Source of the DNA: Gammaproteobacteria bacterium
GTDB lineage: Bacteria; Pseudomonadota; Gammaproteobacteria; Chromatiales; Sedimenticolaceae
Direction of reading: 5' to 3'
DNA length: 6,732 nt
NCBI GenBank assembly: GCA_020445245.1
Contig: JAGRHB010000108.1
Location: 1-6,732, forward strand
The position numbers and the translations under genes were made by a program. The notes beneath the pieces are model-generated. The model was given only the letters and a program-made list of their open reading frames with translations. It made no database searches and was not told where the DNA came from. Positions 3,877-6,732 of the stretch are shown one piece after another (the stretch's first letter is position 1; every line of letters begins with the position of its first letter).

Positions 3877-6678
3877 ATGTTCGGCAAGAAGCAAGACGAC
3901 AAGCAGTTCAAGTACCCAGGCGTACGCATGGCGATGGACGGCAACAGTGCCGTCATCATGTGCGAACGCGAGGCGTCGGACGCCGCTGGCGCCTACCCGA
4001 TCACACCGTCGACCCAGATGGGCGAGTACTGGGCGGAGGAGACGGCCAAGGGGCACGTCAACATATCCGGACGTCCGCTGGTGTTCGTCGAGCCCGAGTC
4101 CGAGCACGCGGCAGCCGCGGTCACTGCCGGCATGTCCATGTCCGGCCTGCGCGCCACCAACTTTTCGTCGGCGCAGGGCGTGGCGTTCATGCACGAGTCG
4201 CTGTACGCGGCCGTCGGCAAACGCCTGCCGTATCTGCTCAATATCGGCAGCCGCGCGATCACCAAGGCCTCGCTGAACGTGCATTGCGGCCATGACGACT
4301 ACCATTGCATCGACGACACCGGCTTCTTCCAGGTGTTCGCCAACAACGCGCAGGGTGCCGCCGACCTCAACCTGATCGCCCGCAAGGTCGCTGAATTGTC
4401 GTTGACACCGGCGGCGGTCGGCCAGGACGGCTTCCTGACCACCCACCTGATCGAGCCGCTGCAGGTACCGGAGCGTGCATTGATCGAGGAGTTCCTCGGT
4501 CGCCCCGACGACATCATCGACTGCCCGACGCCTTCGCAGCGCCTGGTGTATGGCGAGAAACGCCGGCGCGTGCCGGAGATCTGGGATGTGGACAACCCGA
4601 TGCTGTCGGGTTCGGTGCAGAACCAGGATGCGTACATGCAGGCGGTTGCCGCGCAGCGCCCGTATTTCTTCGAACACATCTGCGGCATCACCGACCAGGT
4701 GATGGACGAGTACCACGCGCTCACCGGTCGCCGCTATCAGCGGATCGGGACCTACCGGGTGGAAGATGCGGAGTACCTGATCGTGGGGCAGGGCAGCATG
4801 ATCGTGCAGGCGCACGCGGTGGTCGACTACCTGCGTGACACACGCCGGCTCAAAGTCGGTGTCGTCGACCTGACGATGTTCCGGCCGTTTCCCGGCGATC
4901 TCATCGGTCAGGCGCTGCGCGGACGCAAGGGCGTGGCAGTGCTGGAGCGTACCGACCAACCGCTGGCCGAAGACCTTCCGATCATGCGTGAGGTGCGTGC
5001 GGCACTCAGCAAGTGCCTGGAGAACGGGCATGGTGCGCACAAGGGTCAGAAACCCTATCCGAGCTACGCGGAATACGGCCATGCCGACCTGCCGCCGCTG
5101 TACTCCGGCGCCTATGGCCTGGGATCGCGGGACCTGCAACCGGAGGGGCTGATCGCGGCGATCGAGAACATGCTGCCGGAGGGTGAGCGCCGCAAGTTCT
5201 ACTACCTGGGCATCGACTTCATGCGCAAGCCGACCGATCCGAAGGACGAGATCCGCGTGCAGAAGATCGCTGACAGCTATCCCAGGGTACGCGACCTCTC
5301 GCTGCGCGGCAGCGAAAATCCGGACCTGCTTCCCGAGGGTGCGATCACCGTGCGCATGCACTCTGTCGGCGGCTGGGGCGCGGTGACCACCGGCAAGAAC
5401 CTGGCGATGACGCTGTACGAACTGCTGGGCTTCGATATCCGCGCCAATCCGAAGTACGGCTCGGAGAAGAAAGGCCAGCCGACCACCTACTTCCTGTCCG
5501 CGGCACCTGAGCCGATCCGTCTGAACTGCGAGTACACCTTTGTCGACGTCGTGATGTCGCCGGATCCCAATGTGTTCACCCACTCGAACCCGCTGTTCGG
5601 TCTCAAGCAGGGCGGGGTGTTCATCATGCAGTCGGACGTGACCGATGCCGACGCCGCGTGGGCGCGCATCCCGGTGCAGGCCCAGCGCTTCATCATCGAA
5701 AACGACATCCGCATGTTCTTCGTCGACGGCTTCCGCATCGCCCGCGAAGAGGCCTCCAACGTCGAGCTGCAGTTCCGTATGCAGGGCAACGCCTTCCAGG
5801 GCGCGTTCTTCGCGGCGTCGCCGTTGATGGAGCGCGCCGGGCTGAACGAGGAGGGGTTGTTCCAGGCAATCGAGAACCAGTTGCGTGACAAATTCGGCGA
5901 CAAGGGCGAGCGTGTCGTGCAGGACAACCTGCGCGTGGTGCGGCGCGGGTTTGACGAGGTGTTCGAGGTTACCGACAAGGTGGTCGGCGGCCAGGCCGCG
6001 GCCAAACGCAAGGAGCTGACACTGCCGGTGATGTTGCGCACGCTGCCACAGGCCGATGGTGGCATCTCGGATATCCACCGTTTCTGGGAGCAGACCGGGT
6101 CTTTCTACAGCAGCGGCCGCGGTAACGACAACCTTGCCGATCCCTACCAGGCGCTGTCACTGATTCCGGCATCGACCGGGATCTTCCGCGACATGACGCA
6201 GATCCGCTTCGAGTATCCGAAATTCGTTGCCGAGAACTGTACCGCCTGCGGCAACTGCTACACGGTGTGCCCGGACAGCGCGATTCCCGGACTGGTCAAT
6301 ACGATCAGCGATGTATTCACCGCGGCGATCCTGCGCATCGAGACCGGCGGCCGCCCGACCATGTACCTGCGCCGCGAGGTGCGGGGCGTGGAGAAGCGCC
6401 TGCGTGCACTGGTCGAGGAACAGGGCGAGGCGGCGAATGTTGCCGCGCTGGTCGACCGGGCGGTACTCGAGCATCTCGCCGAGTCGGCGCTGCAGGGCGA
6501 TGCGCGCACCGCGCTGGAACAGGAATTCGGGCTGTTCTCGGCGCAGCTGGGCGACTTCCAGTTCAGTATCACCAAGCCTTACTGGAGCAACCGCGAAAAG
6601 AAACAGAAGGGCAGCGGCGGACTGTTCGCGATCACCGATGTCGAGTTATTCACCGTATATGCGCCACAACGCAGTTAG
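3877..6678 (+). CDS. 2-Oxoacid:ferredoxin oxidoreductase, fused alpha-gamma-ferredoxin chain without TPP domain
   Basis: This 933-residue protein belongs to the pyruvate/2-oxoacid:ferredoxin oxidoreductase family, which decarboxylates 2-oxoacids to acyl-CoA and reduces ferredoxin (or runs in reverse). Domain I spans about residues 15-230 with YPITPST (40-46) and EPESEHAA (72-79). T43, E76 and R126 align with active-site Thr31, Glu64 and Arg114 of Desulfovibrio africanus PFOR, recalled from memory. Domain II is about 283-432 (YLIVGQGSMIV, FRPFP, VLERTDQP, YGLGSRDL). The gamma domain is about 489-700 (GGWGAVTTGKNLA, THSNPLFGLKQGG, FQGAFFAASP). One ferredoxin motif follows, CTACGNCYTVCP (C788, C791, C794, C798). 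A helical segment of about 100 residues then replaces the usual second cluster. The TPP-binding beta domain is absent; single-chain PFOR is about 1200 residues. The sequence after R126 (HCGHDDYHCIDDTGF) departs from the usual GDH-containing PFOR motif, so the substrate is uncertain. Electron transfer to the RnfB-like protein is inferred from synteny. Confidence 0.9.
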   Translation: MFGKKQDDKQFKYPGVRMAMDGNSAVIMCEREASDAAGAYPITPSTQMGEYWAEETAKGHVNISGRPLVFVEPESEHAAAAVTAGMSMSGLRATNFSSAQGVAFMHESLYAAVGKRLPYLLNIGSRAITKASLNVHCGHDDYHCIDDTGFFQVFANNAQGAADLNLIARKVAELSLTPAAVGQDGFLTTHLIEPLQVPERALIEEFLGRPDDIIDCPTPSQRLVYGEKRRRVPEIWDVDNPMLSGSVQNQDAYMQAVAAQRPYFFEHICGITDQVMDEYHALTGRRYQRIGTYRVEDAEYLIVGQGSMIVQAHAVVDYLRDTRRLKVGVVDLTMFRPFPGDLIGQALRGRKGVAVLERTDQPLAEDLPIMREVRAALSKCLENGHGAHKGQKPYPSYAEYGHADLPPLYSGAYGLGSRDLQPEGLIAAIENMLPEGERRKFYYLGIDFMRKPTDPKDEIRVQKIADSYPRVRDLSLRGSENPDLLPEGAITVRMHSVGGWGAVTTGKNLAMTLYELLGFDIRANPKYGSEKKGQPTTYFLSAAPEPIRLNCEYTFVDVVMSPDPNVFTHSNPLFGLKQGGVFIMQSDVTDADAAWARIPVQAQRFIIENDIRMFFVDGFRIAREEASNVELQFRMQGNAFQGAFFAASPLMERAGLNEEGLFQAIENQLRDKFGDKGERVVQDNLRVVRRGFDEVFEVTDKVVGGQAAAKRKELTLPVMLRTLPQADGGISDIHRFWEQTGSFYSSGRGNDNLADPYQALSLIPASTGIFRDMTQIRFEYPKFVAENCTACGNCYTVCPDSAIPGLVNTISDVFTAAILRIETGGRPTMYLRREVRGVEKRLRALVEEQGEAANVAALVDRAVLEHLAESALQGDARTALEQEFGLFSAQLGDFQFSITKPYWSNREKKQKGSGGLFAITDVELFTVYAPQRS

Positions 6679-6732
6679 AAGCCCGAGCCCAAAGTAAATT
6701 CGAAAAGGATCGGATCCTCTCGGAAATCTTCG
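6679..6732. other. Downstream end of window, no gene start seen
   Basis: The 54 bases after the oxidoreductase stop contain no in-window ATG, GTG or TTG start with a ribosome binding site. A perfect inverted repeat AGGATC-G-GATCCT lies at 6706-6718 with no following T-run, so transcription probably continues. One frame (from 6681) reads ARAQSKFEKDRILSEIF, which looks protein-like but has no start. The missing beta/TPP subunit gene would be expected just beyond. Confidence 0.4.

Noticed and set aside
2815..6078. A 1087-codon open frame on the minus strand, antisense to the rnfB-like gene and most of the oxidoreductase gene
   Set aside because: It mirrors the strong G/C codon bias of the real genes, which removes stops from one antisense frame. 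Its translation is His/Val/Arg-rich without any recognisable motif and runs on into the intergenic region. The plus-strand products are unambiguous family members.
1..6732. Mobile element, CRISPR array, tRNA or rRNA
   Set aside because: No transposase or integrase motif, no regularly spaced repeat array and no tRNA- or rRNA-like sequence could be seen on either strand.

Overview
The window looks like chromosomal DNA from a GC-rich proteobacterium, most likely gammaproteobacterial. The MogA protein matches my memory of E. coli MogA closely. Coding regions are strongly G/C-biased, and Shine-Dalgarno GAGGA motifs are clear where they decide a start. No tRNA, rRNA, CRISPR array, transposase or IS end is visible. 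Taxonomy and similarity statements come from memory of protein families; no search was run.

Layout. Positions 1-1607 hold two plus-strand genes that overlap by ATGA: the 3' part of a class III adenylate/guanylate cyclase (its start lies before the window) and a TPR-type outer-membrane lipoprotein. A 214-base spacer follows. On the minus strand, 1822-2376 encodes MogA, the molybdopterin adenylyltransferase, convergent with the lipoprotein gene. A 591-base divergent intergenic region (2377-2967) is unusually rich in dyads: an FNR/FixK-like TTGAC-N4-GTCAA site, a perfect 17-bp palindrome, a strong bulged hairpin, an A-rich tract and a T6-loop hairpin. Two plus-strand genes 33 bases apart then fill the rest: a long-form RnfB-like membrane-anchored iron-sulfur protein (2968-3843) and a 933-residue 2-oxoacid:ferredoxin oxidoreductase chain (3877-6678). 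The last 54 bases hold no recognisable gene start.

How the genes may work together. The oxidoreductase chain has the alpha (domains I and II), gamma and one-cluster ferredoxin parts of a pyruvate:ferredoxin oxidoreductase, in the usual order. It lacks the second ferredoxin cluster and the whole thiamine-pyrophosphate (beta) domain, which must come from another polypeptide, probably just downstream. The RnfB-like protein beside it has an N-terminal membrane anchor and three well-formed Fe-S cysteine groups plus a decayed C-terminal ferredoxin module. It is a plausible membrane docking point for electrons released by the oxidoreductase, without any other Rnf subunit in view. An FNR-like site between these genes and mogA would suit low-oxygen control of both an oxygen-sensitive oxidoreductase and molybdoenzyme maturation, but this is inference. 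The cyclase/lipoprotein pair is a separate unit.
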